From: Clostridium_I sp047718555
GTDB taxonomy: Bacteria > Bacillota > Clostridia > Clostridiales > Clostridiaceae
Length of the DNA: 64,000 bases
NCBI RefSeq assembly: GCF_047718555.1
Contig: NZ_JBDNRK010000020.1
Coordinates: forward strand, 1 to 64,000
Direction: 5' to 3'
Shown piece after piece: positions 18,634 through 26,957 of this stretch. Under the pieces are notes generated by a model that worked only from the letters and a program-made list of their open reading frames with translations, was not told where the DNA came from and made no database searches. Within the stretch, counting starts at the first letter, position 1. Every line of letters begins with the position of its first letter. Made by a program: the position numbers and the translations under genes.

Positions 18634-20466
18634 TTATAGATTTAATAAATCTATAATAGCCTCAGCCTTTTTATCAGAATTAAACTCTGAATCATCTATA
18701 TTCAAAGATACAACCGGATATTCTGATTTTTCGTAATCAAATATGTTATCACAATCCTCTGTAAAGGCATTTGGATTTCTCTTTTTACATATTTCATTAG
18801 AAGCTTCCACTAATATCTCCACATAGTTATCTTTTCCAATTACTTTTCTAGCATATTCCCTTGCTTCTTTAAATCTGCTTACAGAAGTTACTATAGTTAT
18901 AGTTCCACTATCTGCAAATAGGTTTGAAACTTCAGATATTCTTCTAGTCTGCTCATAGGAATCCTTAGGAGAAAAATCCAAATCACTGCTTAAGCCAAAT
19001 CTTACATTAGCTGAATCTATATAATATACTTTCTTGCCAAGTTCGAAAAGTTTCTTTTCAAGCTTAACGGCAATTTCATTTTTTCCACATCCAGGTAATC
19101 CAGTAAGCCATATTACTTTACCTTTTTGTCCTAGAGCCTCTTCTCTGTCTTTTCTAGATACAAGTCTCTTTCTTATAGTTATATTTTTGCTTTTTACATT
19201 TGTAATCTCTCTGTTAAGAGAATCTTCTACATTTGATATGATTCCACCACCAGCAGTATTATAATCATCTATAATTACAAATCTTCCTAGAGCCTGTATA
19301 TTTCCAAAGGAATCAAAGCATATAGGTGTCTTTGTCTTTATAGTAACCTCTGCAACGTCATTTTTCTTTATATAATTTAATTCAGTATTAGTTTTTAATG
19401 ATGCCGCATCTATTATCCTGTTAATTGAGAAAACTTCAAATTCCACTTCCTGAGTTGCAATTTTAAGCTTATATTTCTTTCCTCTTTCCAGGTTATTCTT
19501 ACCCATCCAGAATACATTTGCATTAAAAATATTAGCAGTAGCCACATGTTCATCCTTATGGCAGATAACTTCTCCTCTTTTGTTAAAGAATTCATCCTCT
19601 ACAGTGATTCCAACGGACATGCCAGCTGAAACCACATCAGTCTTATCCTTACCCTGCCAAGCTTCAATGGATTTAACTCTTGTAGTTTTGCCACTTGGGT
19701 ATATTACAATTTCATCACCGTTTTTTAAAGTACCTGATTCTATTCTTCCCGCGATTATTCTTCTGTCATCGAATTTATAAACATCCTGTATTGGAAATCT
19801 TAAAGGCTTTTCCTCTATACCCTTTGCCTTTTCTATTTTATCCATACACTCAAGGACATAATCACCTTTATACCAAGGCATTTCAGATGGTTTTGAAGTT
19901 ATATTCTGACCATTAAAAGCAGATATTGGTATATATTTTTCAGGATAAACATTTAAATTATTTAAGAATTCATTGAATTGAACCTGTATTTCGTTGAATC
20001 TCTCTTCTGAATAGTCTACAAGATCCATTTTATTCACAAGTACATATACTTTCTTTATACCAAGTAGTGAAAGTATGTAACCATGTCTTTTAGATTGCTC
20101 CTGAATACCTTCCTTTGCATCTATCAGAAGAAAAGCTGCTTCTGCACTGGCTGCACCTGATATCATATTTTTTAAGAATTCCTTATGTCCTGGAGCATCT
20201 ATTATTACGTAATCTCTCTTCTTTGTAAAGAATTGAATCATAGTTATATCTATAGTTATACCTTGCTTTTGTTCCTCTTCAAAGGCATCTAAAAGGTACG
20301 CATATTCAAAGGACTTCCCCTTTTCTGCAGATATCTTTTTCACTTTTTCTATAGCTCCTGCAGGAAGTGAATCCGTATCATAAAGCAATCTTCCTATAAG
20401 TGTTGACTTACCATGATCTACGTGTCCAACCACAACTATATTTAAATTTTCTCTTTCGCTCTTCAT
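18634..20466 (-). CDS. cysNC: Sulfate adenylyltransferase large subunit fused to an APS-kinase-like domain
   Basis: CysN is the GTPase subunit of ATP sulfurylase, which with CysD makes APS from sulfate and ATP. The GTPase domain has GHVDHGKST, DAPGH and NKMD, followed by EF-Tu-like beta barrels. From about residue 440 an APS kinase domain follows, but it looks degenerate: the P-loop reads GLPGCGKNEIA instead of GLSGSGKST, the substrate motif reads DSANVRFGL instead of DGDNVRHGL, and the ISPF motif is replaced by TSVSRF. A canonical cysC lies at 26358. The ATG at 20466 has GGGGGTG 6 bases upstream, overlapping nothing; it starts 15 bases after the cysD stop. Confidence 0.92.
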   Translation of the reverse strand: MKSERENLNIVVVGHVDHGKSTLIGRLLYDTDSLPAGAIEKVKKISAEKGKSFEYAYLLDAFEEEQKQGITIDITMIQFFTKKRDYVIIDAPGHKEFLKNMISGAASAEAAFLLIDAKEGIQEQSKRHGYILSLLGIKKVYVLVNKMDLVDYSEERFNEIQVQFNEFLNNLNVYPEKYIPISAFNGQNITSKPSEMPWYKGDYVLECMDKIEKAKGIEEKPLRFPIQDVYKFDDRRIIAGRIESGTLKNGDEIVIYPSGKTTRVKSIEAWQGKDKTDVVSAGMSVGITVEDEFFNKRGEVICHKDEHVATANIFNANVFWMGKNNLERGKKYKLKIATQEVEFEVFSINRIIDAASLKTNTELNYIKKNDVAEVTIKTKTPICFDSFGNIQALGRFVIIDDYNTAGGGIISNVEDSLNREITNVKSKNITIRKRLVSRKDREEALGQKGKVIWLTGLPGCGKNEIAVKLEKKLFELGKKVYYIDSANVRFGLSSDLDFSPKDSYEQTRRISEVSNLFADSGTITIVTSVSRFKEAREYARKVIGKDNYVEILVEASNEICKKRNPNAFTEDCDNIFDYEKSEYPVVSLNIDDSEFNSDKKAEAIIDLLNL

Positions 20467-20481
20467 CTTAGCCACCCCCAA

Positions 20482-21282
20482 CTACATATATCCATGTTTT
20501 CTAAGTTTTTCTAATGCATGAGCATCTTCCTGATCCTGTGCTCTTCCTGATCGTTCTGTTTCTTTAGTATTTTTTAATTCTTCAATTATCTCATCTAAAT
20601 TAGAAGCATTGGAGTCTATAGGTTTAGTACATGGAGCACATCCCAAACTTCTATATCTCTTACCATTTTTAGCAAAATACAAATCTATAATAGGAATATT
20701 TTCTCTCTTTATATATTCCCAAATATCTATTTCTCTCCAACCTAAAAGGGGATGTATTCTTATGTGATTTCCCTTTTTAAAGTCAGTTTTAAATTGATCC
20801 CAAAGCTCTGGCGGCTGATCAGTATAATCCCATTCTGAATCAGCATTTCTTTCACTGAAAACTCTTTCCTTGGATCTTGATCCCTCTTCATCTCTTCTTA
20901 CTCCAACAATAAGGCCTTCAAATTCATATTTACTAACTACTTCCTGAAGTCCATCAGTCTTTAATGCCTTACAACAAACCAATCTTCCCTTTTCAGGTCC
21001 CATTCCCTCTTCTAATGCCTTCCAGTTTGTATTTACTATTAGATTTAAATTATACTCTTTGGCAATTTTATCTCTAAATTTTATCATTTCAGGTATTTTA
21101 AAAGTAGTGTCCACATGAATTAGTGGAAATGGGCAATTTCCAAAAAATGCTTTTTGTGCAAGCCATAGCATTACTGTTGAATCCTTACCTATAGACCAAA
21201 GCATTCCAAGTTTTCCAAAATGCTTATATGCTTCTCTCAATATATATATACTTTCGGCTTCCAATCTGTCTAAATGATCCAT
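20482..21282 (-). CDS. cysD: Sulfate adenylyltransferase subunit 2
   Basis: CysD is the catalytic subunit of ATP sulfurylase: sulfate plus ATP gives APS and pyrophosphate. It belongs to the PP-loop ATP pyrophosphatases, with SIGKDSTVMLW as the PP-loop (SGGKDS variant), then the IHVDTTFKIPEM and GVRRDEEGSRSKER segments and the C-terminal arginine-rich tail typical of CysD. Length of 266 is slightly short of the roughly 300 of E. coli. AGGAGGAG precedes the ATG. The gene is directly upstream of cysNC, forming the sulfate activation pair. Confidence 0.95.
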   Translation of the reverse strand: MDHLDRLEAESIYILREAYKHFGKLGMLWSIGKDSTVMLWLAQKAFFGNCPFPLIHVDTTFKIPEMIKFRDKIAKEYNLNLIVNTNWKALEEGMGPEKGRLVCCKALKTDGLQEVVSKYEFEGLIVGVRRDEEGSRSKERVFSERNADSEWDYTDQPPELWDQFKTDFKKGNHIRIHPLLGWREIDIWEYIKRENIPIIDLYFAKNGKRYRSLGCAPCTKPIDSNASNLDEIIEELKNTKETERSGRAQDQEDAHALEKLRKHGYM

Positions 21283-21367
21283 AATTAACTCCTCCTATTA
21301 TATTAATACTATTTATATTTTAAATTATTTTAATTCTAGGCATTTACTATTTTAATAAATATTTATT

Positions 21368-22150
21368 TTATATACTTCTATCTAATCCTCTCTTATATCT
21401 CATATTTTTTTCTAAAGTTCCAAATATCAATTTATCAATTATGAGACCAAGAACTACAATTACAACCATAACTGCCATAACCTGACTTATATCAGCAAGA
21501 TCCCTACCTACCATAAGTATTTGACCAAGACCTTTAGTTGCAGATAACATTTCTCCTGCAATTAAGGCCCTCCATGCAAAAGACCATCCTTGTTTCATAC
21601 CACTGATTATAGAAGGAAGTGCAGAGGGAATTACAACATTCCAATAAAGCTTTAAGCCTCTTGCTCCCATAACCTTTCCGGCTTTAACATATAATTGATT
21701 AACATTTTTTATTCCAGATTCTGTAGCCATACAAATAGCAAATATTGAACCAATGGCAATAACAAATATTATAGATTTTTCATCAAGACCATACCAGAGT
21801 ATTGCAAAGGGCAGCCAACATACACTTGGAAGTGTCTGAAGTCCTAATATCAATGAACTGAAATTTTCATCAAGATATTTATATCTCACAATAAGAAGTC
21901 CTAAACTCAAACCTATGGCAAGTGAAATTATATAGCCTATTGCAAGCCTTCTTAAACTTACAATAATTGCAATAAACAATGAGCCATCTGACATAAGTGA
22001 AATTAATGTTTTAATTACATCAATGGGTGATGGAAAAGTATAGGATTTCCATACTCCTAAAACATCTACACCTATTTTATAGACCATCTCCCAAATTATT
22101 ATCAGAATTATATAGAATATTATTCTCTTCAATATTCCAATCACTGTCAT
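21368..22150 (-). CDS. ssuC: ABC transporter permease, SsuC/TauC type
   Basis: This is the membrane permease of a nitrate/sulfonate/taurine-class ABC importer. It has about six hydrophobic helices and the EAA-type cytoplasmic loop GARGLKLYWNVVIPSALPSI, which contacts the ATPase. The ATG at 22150 overlaps the ssuB end by 74 bases; a TTG upstream (22174) is also in frame but lacks better support. It is part of the ssuA-ssuB-ssuC set placed between APS reductase and ATP sulfurylase genes, so it may import sulfate or organosulfonates for this pathway. Confidence 0.9.
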   Translation of the reverse strand: MTVIGILKRIIFYIILIIIWEMVYKIGVDVLGVWKSYTFPSPIDVIKTLISLMSDGSLFIAIIVSLRRLAIGYIISLAIGLSLGLLIVRYKYLDENFSSLILGLQTLPSVCWLPFAILWYGLDEKSIIFVIAIGSIFAICMATESGIKNVNQLYVKAGKVMGARGLKLYWNVVIPSALPSIISGMKQGWSFAWRALIAGEMLSATKGLGQILMVGRDLADISQVMAVMVVIVVLGLIIDKLIFGTLEKNMRYKRGLDRSI

Positions 22151-22916
22151 ATTCAGTCTTTGCAACCTTCTCAACCTCCTCTTTAAGATCCTTCATAACC
22201 TGTGAAGCTACATAGGCAAGATCACAGCTTTGTGCTTCTCGAGGCCTTGCAAGTTCAATTTTAAATTCCTGTTTCACCCTTCCAGGGTTTGCGGCCATTA
22301 CTATTACCCTATCTCCTAAAAGTACAGCTTCCTCTACATTATGAGTTACAAATACTACAGTTTTCTTTGTTTCCCACCATATTTTTTGAAGTTCAAGCTG
22401 AAGTATACTCTTAGTTTGGCTATCCAAGGCTGAGAAAGGTTCATCCATCAATAATAATTCTGAATCAAGTGTTAAAGCTCTTGCAAGAGATACTCTTTGT
22501 CTCATTCCACCTGACAATTCATGTACAAAAGAATTTTGGAACTTAGTCAAATGTACCATTTTAAGATATTTTAAAGCCTTTTCTCTTCTTTCAGCCTTTG
22601 GTACCCCTGCCATTTTCATTCCAAACTCAACATTATCTATTACTTTAAGCCATGGAAATAAAGCTGCTTCTTGAAACATAAATGCCTTGTCAGGCCCCAT
22701 TTCCTTTATCTCTTTATCATTTAAAAGTACTTTTCCTGAAGTTGGTTTTTCAAGTCCTGCAATTATATTAAGTAAAGTAGATTTCCCACAACCAGATGGT
22801 CCCAAAAGACATATAAATTCACCCTTTTTAAAGGAAAGGTTTATATTATCCAAAGTGTATGTTTCCTTACTTTTTGTCACAAATTTCTTACTTACTCCAT
22901 TGATTATTAGGCTCAA
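22077..22916 (-). CDS. ssuB: ABC transporter ATP-binding protein, SsuB type
   Basis: This is the ATPase of the same importer. It shows Walker A GPSGCGKST, the Q-loop MFQEAALFPWL, signature LSGGMRQRVSLARAL, Walker B LLLMDEPFSALD and the H-loop VTHNVEEAV. I prefer the TTG at 22916 because GGAGG lies 8 bases upstream; a GTG at 22931 lies inside that site. The C-terminal end overlaps ssuC. Substrate cannot be told from the ATPase; the neighbours suggest sulfate or sulfonates. Confidence 0.9.
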   Translation of the reverse strand: MSLIINGVSKKFVTKSKETYTLDNINLSFKKGEFICLLGPSGCGKSTLLNIIAGLEKPTSGKVLLNDKEIKEMGPDKAFMFQEAALFPWLKVIDNVEFGMKMAGVPKAERREKALKYLKMVHLTKFQNSFVHELSGGMRQRVSLARALTLDSELLLMDEPFSALDSQTKSILQLELQKIWWETKKTVVFVTHNVEEAVLLGDRVIVMAANPGRVKQEFKIELARPREAQSCDLAYVASQVMKDLKEEVEKVAKTEYDSDWNIEENNILYNSDNNLGDGL

Positions 22917-22946
22917 ATATTTCACCTCCACCCTGATAATTTACAT

Positions 22947-23981
22947 CTAATTAATGGTTTTCTGTCCGTTTTCTTTTAAAATTTTATTGAGAATATCTAG
23001 CTTAAATAAATCTTTATCACTGTATGGTTCTCTTATAAAGCCTGCTTTTATAGACATTTGAATCATATCTCTTACAGCCTGTGCCTGTGGGTCTACAGTA
23101 GCTGTTATCCTGTTAAAAGCAATATTCAAAACATTCTTGGACAATGGTTTCCTAGTTAAAGCAGCAAATTCATCATTAGTATCAGCCACCGCCTGCTCTT
23201 CATCTTTATTTATATAACCAGTTATCTCCAAATGTACTCTAAGAAATTTTTCTACTATATCTGGATGCTGCTGAAGAAATTCTCTCCTTACTGCTATAAC
23301 TGCTGTAGGATAGTTACCCTGTCTCCATATCTGGTTATAATTAAATATTACTGATGCTCCTATCTTTTCCTGCAGGGTAGCTCCCCAAGGTTCAGGTACT
23401 AATGCAGCATCAATAAAACCATTCTGCAAAAGTGACTGTATATCCGGATTATCTGCCTGTACTATTTCAACGGTTCCACCCTTTGCCGCATCTTTCAGTC
23501 CATTTTCCTGGAGTAAAAATCTCAGACATAAGTCTTGAGTATTACCATATTGCGGTATGGCAACTTTTTTACCAGACAAATCCTTAACAGTTTTTATATT
23601 AGTGCCTTTCTTTCCAACTAATACTGCTCCTCCATCAGCTGCACCACTTATTATTTGTATATCACCCTTAGATTTCATATAACCACTTATAGCCGGTCCC
23701 GGTCCTATATATCCAATATCTACTGCTCCTGCAAGAAAAGCTTCAAGTTCAGAGGCTCCTGCATTAAATTGTTTCCATTCAATTTTAGTATTACCAAGTT
23801 CCTTTTGAAACTCTCCATTTTTCATTCCTATCAGTGCTTGAGAGTGAGTTATATTAGGGAAATAGGCAATTCTTACAGTAGAGCCATCACTAACATTCTG
23901 CTTTTTTTCACAACCGTTGATGAATAACAAACTGAAAATTAGAATCACAATAAGTAAAAATAAACTCTTTTTTCTCCTCAT
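22947..23981 (-). CDS. ssuA: ABC transporter substrate-binding lipoprotein, SsuA/NrtA-type
   Basis: This is the solute-binding lipoprotein of the importer encoded with ssuB and ssuC. A signal peptide ends in LLFINGC, whose Cys is the lipid anchor. The mature part has the NMT1/SsuA features VRIAYFPNITHSQALIG, LAGAVDIGYIGPGPAI, GKKVAIPQYGNTQD and ALVPEPW. Length of 344 is normal. GGGGGC precedes the ATG. No CysA/CysT-type sulfate importer occurs in the window, so this system may be the sulfur-source importer for the cluster; aliphatic sulfonates are the classical family substrate. Confidence 0.9.
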   Translation of the reverse strand: MRRKKSLFLLIVILIFSLLFINGCEKKQNVSDGSTVRIAYFPNITHSQALIGMKNGEFQKELGNTKIEWKQFNAGASELEAFLAGAVDIGYIGPGPAISGYMKSKGDIQIISGAADGGAVLVGKKGTNIKTVKDLSGKKVAIPQYGNTQDLCLRFLLQENGLKDAAKGGTVEIVQADNPDIQSLLQNGFIDAALVPEPWGATLQEKIGASVIFNYNQIWRQGNYPTAVIAVRREFLQQHPDIVEKFLRVHLEITGYINKDEEQAVADTNDEFAALTRKPLSKNVLNIAFNRITATVDPQAQAVRDMIQMSIKAGFIREPYSDKDLFKLDILNKILKENGQKTIN

Positions 23982-24027
23982 CTTATGCCCCCTTTAAGAA
24001 AATAAATTGACTTCAAACTTCAAGCTT

Positions 24028-24342
24028 CTAATACTTATTTGATTCTTTTCTATTAGTGGTTATTATTGTTTTCTTACCGTTTTTGTCTGTAATATTCCAA
24101 TTTAATATATCTTTATCCTGTTCTACATATAAGCTGGCGCCGTTACCACCAATATCTGCTCCTAAATAGTACTTAATTGCAGCTACTTTACATTCTTTTA
24201 GGCAAGCTGTACATCCCCAGCAGTTCTCTTTATATTTTATATATGCCTTATTTTCTTTGTCTTTATATATTAAGGTACCAGGACAAACATCTATACATCT
24301 TCCACAACCAACACATTTATCTTTATCAATTTTTATGCTCAT
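24028..24342 (-). CDS. aprB: Ferredoxin-like beta subunit of APS reductase (AprB-like)
   Basis: This 104-residue protein carries two 4Fe-4S motifs, CVGCGRCIDVCP and CWGCTACLKECKVAAI, followed by a tail of about 40 residues. That is the layout of a short AprB, the electron-transfer subunit of adenylylsulfate reductase; dissimilatory AprB is longer (about 150). It overlaps the end of the AprA-like gene by 17 bases, so the two are translationally coupled. I chose the ATG at 24342 with GGAAGGG 9 bases upstream; an ATG at 24351 abuts the site. A plain ferredoxin is the alternative, but the partnership favours AprB. Confidence 0.85.
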   Translation of the reverse strand: MSIKIDKDKCVGCGRCIDVCPGTLIYKDKENKAYIKYKENCWGCTACLKECKVAAIKYYLGADIGGNGASLYVEQDKDILNWNITDKNGKKTIITTNRKESNKY

Positions 24343-26011
24343 AGATTTCATCCCTTCCCACTAAATCTCTAAATATAATTTTAACTTTTCCATCTCTATG
24401 AATAGAATTTACATATCTTCGCCAGTTTTCATCATCTATTTTTGTATAATCTTCATTTTCCTGATAGCATTTCCATCTAGTTTCGTGTCTGGCTGCTAGA
24501 TGACAAATTAATACTTTAGCTACATACAATCTATCAAGTATTTCATATATAAATAATAATTCATGAGTATCTTTTGCATTAAGCTTTTCAGTTATTTCAA
24601 TAAGCTCTTCAATTCTCTTTGCTGCTATACCAAGTTTTTTATCACTATATCTATAATTTTGAGATATACCACCGGAATATTCGTCCATTACTTTTTGCAT
24701 GGCTTCTTCTACTTCTTCTATAGAATATAACGAAAATTTATTTTCAAAGAAATTGTTAATCTTTTTCAGTTCTTTTTCAATATGAAGCTTTGAAACTTCT
24801 TCAAATTGTACAGTTTGTACATACTTTACCGCTTCCTCAGCAGCTATTTCAGCCTCTGCAAAGCATCCCGTTACATATTTCTTAGGGCTGCCACCTGCTA
24901 CATCTCCTGCTGCATATAAACCATTTAAAGTAGTCTTTCTATTAGTATCTACCCAGTATCCACTAGCTGTATGACCTCCAACAATATAAGGTTCTGTTCC
25001 TTCAATTTCTACATCCTCCGTGGCCGGTGAAGTACCATTCTCTATCCACTTCAAAGTTTGTGCTGGTGCCATATTTAAATAAGCCTTAAGTAATTCCTCA
25101 TTCTGCTCCTTTGTTATACCTGTAGTCTTTAAATAACAAGGACCTTCTCCATTTAAATTTTCCATAACTGTGGAATATAATCTATTAATTGTAGTAGGTT
25201 TGCCATATTTATTTACATATAATTCTTTTGAACCATTTACCTGAGGTGTTCTAACTCCCTGTGCTATAGTTCCTGTAGGTGCTATGGTATCTTTACATCT
25301 AAGTGCTATAAACCTCATTTCAAAGGTAGTCATTTCGGCCCCAGCCCTTATGCCCATAGCATAACCTGCCCCAGTATCAAAGGGACTATACCACATTTTA
25401 TGCCTTGAAAAAGTAGGATTATTAGGTTTATATATCCCAGCTGCTCCTCCTGTAGTGCATATTACTGCCTTTGCATGTATTACATAAAACTCATCAGTGT
25501 CTAGAGAAAATCCGTATGCCCCTATTATCTTTCCATCTTTCTCAATGTAATCTATAATGTTCAATCTATTTATAACCTTTATGTTTTCTATGTTTTTAAC
25601 CATATCTGCCAGTATTGGTTTAATATTTTCACCATTTATTTTTATGCTTCGCTTGCCTCTGGTTACATACTCACCAGCATCATCCTTTAAAATGGTAAGT
25701 CCAGCATCTTCTATATCCTTAGTTACTTTATTAAGTCTTTTAGCAATGGAATATACAAGGTCTTCCCTTATAACTTCATTGAACTCCTTTTTCACATATT
25801 CTACAAAAGATTCTGGTGTTTCATCCTTTGTTATATAGGCATTCAAGGCATTAACTCCTGCTGCAAGACATCCACTTCTTTTTATGTTTGCCTTTTCCGC
25901 AATAGTTACCTTTATATCTGATTTAGCGGCAGTGATGGCTGCAAAGCAACCTGCAGCACCACCGCCTATTATAAGAATATCTGTAGTAATAATTTTAGGT
26001 TCTAATTTCAT
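24326..26011 (-). CDS. aprA: Adenylylsulfate reductase alpha subunit (AprA-like flavoprotein)
   Basis: AprA reduces APS to sulfite and AMP with FAD. The protein has an N-terminal FAD-binding motif ILIIGGGAAGCFAAITAAK of the fumarate reductase/succinate dehydrogenase superfamily, a central segment FSRHKMWYSPFDTGAGYAMG and a C-terminal GLYAAGDVAGGSPKKYVTG flavin site. At 561 residues it is somewhat shorter than dissimilatory AprA (about 620-660). Its neighbours (AprB-like ferredoxin, ATP sulfurylase, sulfite reductase) indicate an assimilatory role replacing CysH, which is absent here. The ATG at 26011 has GTGAGG 8 bases upstream; the longer frame to 26062 reaches repeat B2. Confidence 0.88.
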   Translation of the reverse strand: MKLEPKIITTDILIIGGGAAGCFAAITAAKSDIKVTIAEKANIKRSGCLAAGVNALNAYITKDETPESFVEYVKKEFNEVIREDLVYSIAKRLNKVTKDIEDAGLTILKDDAGEYVTRGKRSIKINGENIKPILADMVKNIENIKVINRLNIIDYIEKDGKIIGAYGFSLDTDEFYVIHAKAVICTTGGAAGIYKPNNPTFSRHKMWYSPFDTGAGYAMGIRAGAEMTTFEMRFIALRCKDTIAPTGTIAQGVRTPQVNGSKELYVNKYGKPTTINRLYSTVMENLNGEGPCYLKTTGITKEQNEELLKAYLNMAPAQTLKWIENGTSPATEDVEIEGTEPYIVGGHTASGYWVDTNRKTTLNGLYAAGDVAGGSPKKYVTGCFAEAEIAAEEAVKYVQTVQFEEVSKLHIEKELKKINNFFENKFSLYSIEEVEEAMQKVMDEYSGGISQNYRYSDKKLGIAAKRIEELIEITEKLNAKDTHELLFIYEILDRLYVAKVLICHLAARHETRWKCYQENEDYTKIDDENWRRYVNSIHRDGKVKIIFRDLVGRDEIYEHKN

Positions 26012-26049
26012 CGGTATTGTCCTCACTTTAATTACCTTTATGGTATCTT

Positions 26050-26210
26050 TAGGCACATTCAAATAAATAACTAGTCAGTATGCTAGCCTATTTTTAATCC
26101 TACTGCGTCAACAGAACCCTCAGATAGCTCACTATCCTCAGAACCTGTTTCCTTGTATGATTCAAAATATACGTCGCATCTTTGACTTACTATTTATTTT
26201 CATATGCCTA
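26050..26210 (-). repeat. Repeat family B, full copy B2 (MITE-like)
   Basis: This copy is in the opposite orientation to B1. It starts TAGGCACATTCAAATAAATA and ends with TTTATTTTCATATGCCTA. It is similar to B1 along the whole 160 bp, including the central AGATAG/CTATCT hairpin. It lies 39 bases before the AprA start codon, and a family A element follows it after about ten bases, so two repeats stand in tandem between cysC and aprA. Confidence 0.85.
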
Positions 26211-26220
26211 AACTGATTTC

Positions 26221-26341
26221 TATAAACAGAGTTCTTAGTATCGGTTGTGATACTTAGAAATCATTATCCAGGGACGTAGCCACTCTTTACTCCAACTTTG
26301 AATAAGATGAGAGTGTTAGAGTGGGTAGTCATCGGATAAAA
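26221..26341 (+). repeat. Repeat family A, copy A1
   Basis: About 121 bp from TATAAACAGAGTTCTTAGTA to GGGTAGTCATCGGATAAA. It contains a left hairpin (TTCTTAGTATC / GATACTTAGAA), a conserved ATTATCCAGGGACGTAGC block, an inner stem CCACTCT / AGAGTGG and an outer pairing TTATCC / GGATAA. It sits just downstream of cysC (minus strand). Confidence 0.8.
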
Positions 26342-26357
26342 TTAATTTTACAACAGA

Positions 26358-26948
26358 TTACTTGAGCTCTAGATAATCTATAATTTTAGATACACATTCT
26401 TCTAAGCTGTCTACGTGTGTTTTCACTGTTACTTCCGGATTAACAGGAGGTTCATAAGGTGAATCTATACCTGTAAAATTTTTAATCTCACCTTTTCTGG
26501 CTTTTTTATATATACCCTTTGGATCTCTCTTCTCACAAACCTCTATGGGACAATCTATGTAAACTTCTATGAAATCATCTTTTAAAAGTTCCCTTACAGC
26601 TTCCCTATCCTTTATAAATGGTGAAATGAAAGTTGTTATAGTTATAACTCCTGCATCCACAAATAATTTTGAAAGTTCTGCTATTCTTCTTATATTTTCA
26701 ATTCTATCTTCTTTAGAAAATCCAAGATCAGAATTCAAACCATGTCTTACATTATCGCCATCCAATAAATATGTGAGCTTTCCCATATCGTGAAGCTTCT
26801 TTTCAAGCATAGTTGCCACAGTTGACTTGCCAGACCCTGAAAGCCCTGTAAACCAGATTAGTATACCCTTCTGTCGAAGTAGTTTTTCTCTATCCTGTCT
26901 GCTTACATTTGTCTGCTGCCAAACTATATTTGTTGCCTTTATTCCCAC
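26358..26948 (-). CDS. cysC: Adenylylsulfate kinase
   Basis: CysC phosphorylates APS to PAPS. All canonical motifs are intact: P-loop GLSGSGKSTVA, LDGDNVRHGLNSDLGFS, TTFISPFIKDRE and KARKGEIKNFTGIDSPYE. At 196 residues it is complete. The GTG start has AGGTGATTCT in front and lies 9 bases after the metY stop, so it belongs to the same transcript. No PAPS reductase (CysH) is present in the window, while an APS reductase is, so the use of PAPS is an open point. Confidence 0.95.
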   Translation of the reverse strand: MGIKATNIVWQQTNVSRQDREKLLRQKGILIWFTGLSGSGKSTVATMLEKKLHDMGKLTYLLDGDNVRHGLNSDLGFSKEDRIENIRRIAELSKLFVDAGVITITTFISPFIKDREAVRELLKDDFIEVYIDCPIEVCEKRDPKGIYKKARKGEIKNFTGIDSPYEPPVNPEVTVKTHVDSLEECVSKIIDYLELK

Positions 26949-26957
26949 AGAATCACC

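Noticed and set aside
26050..26341. Tandem repeats as a CRISPR array or riboswitch
   Set aside because: No spacer-repeat periodicity, and same elements occur at unrelated genes in both orientations.
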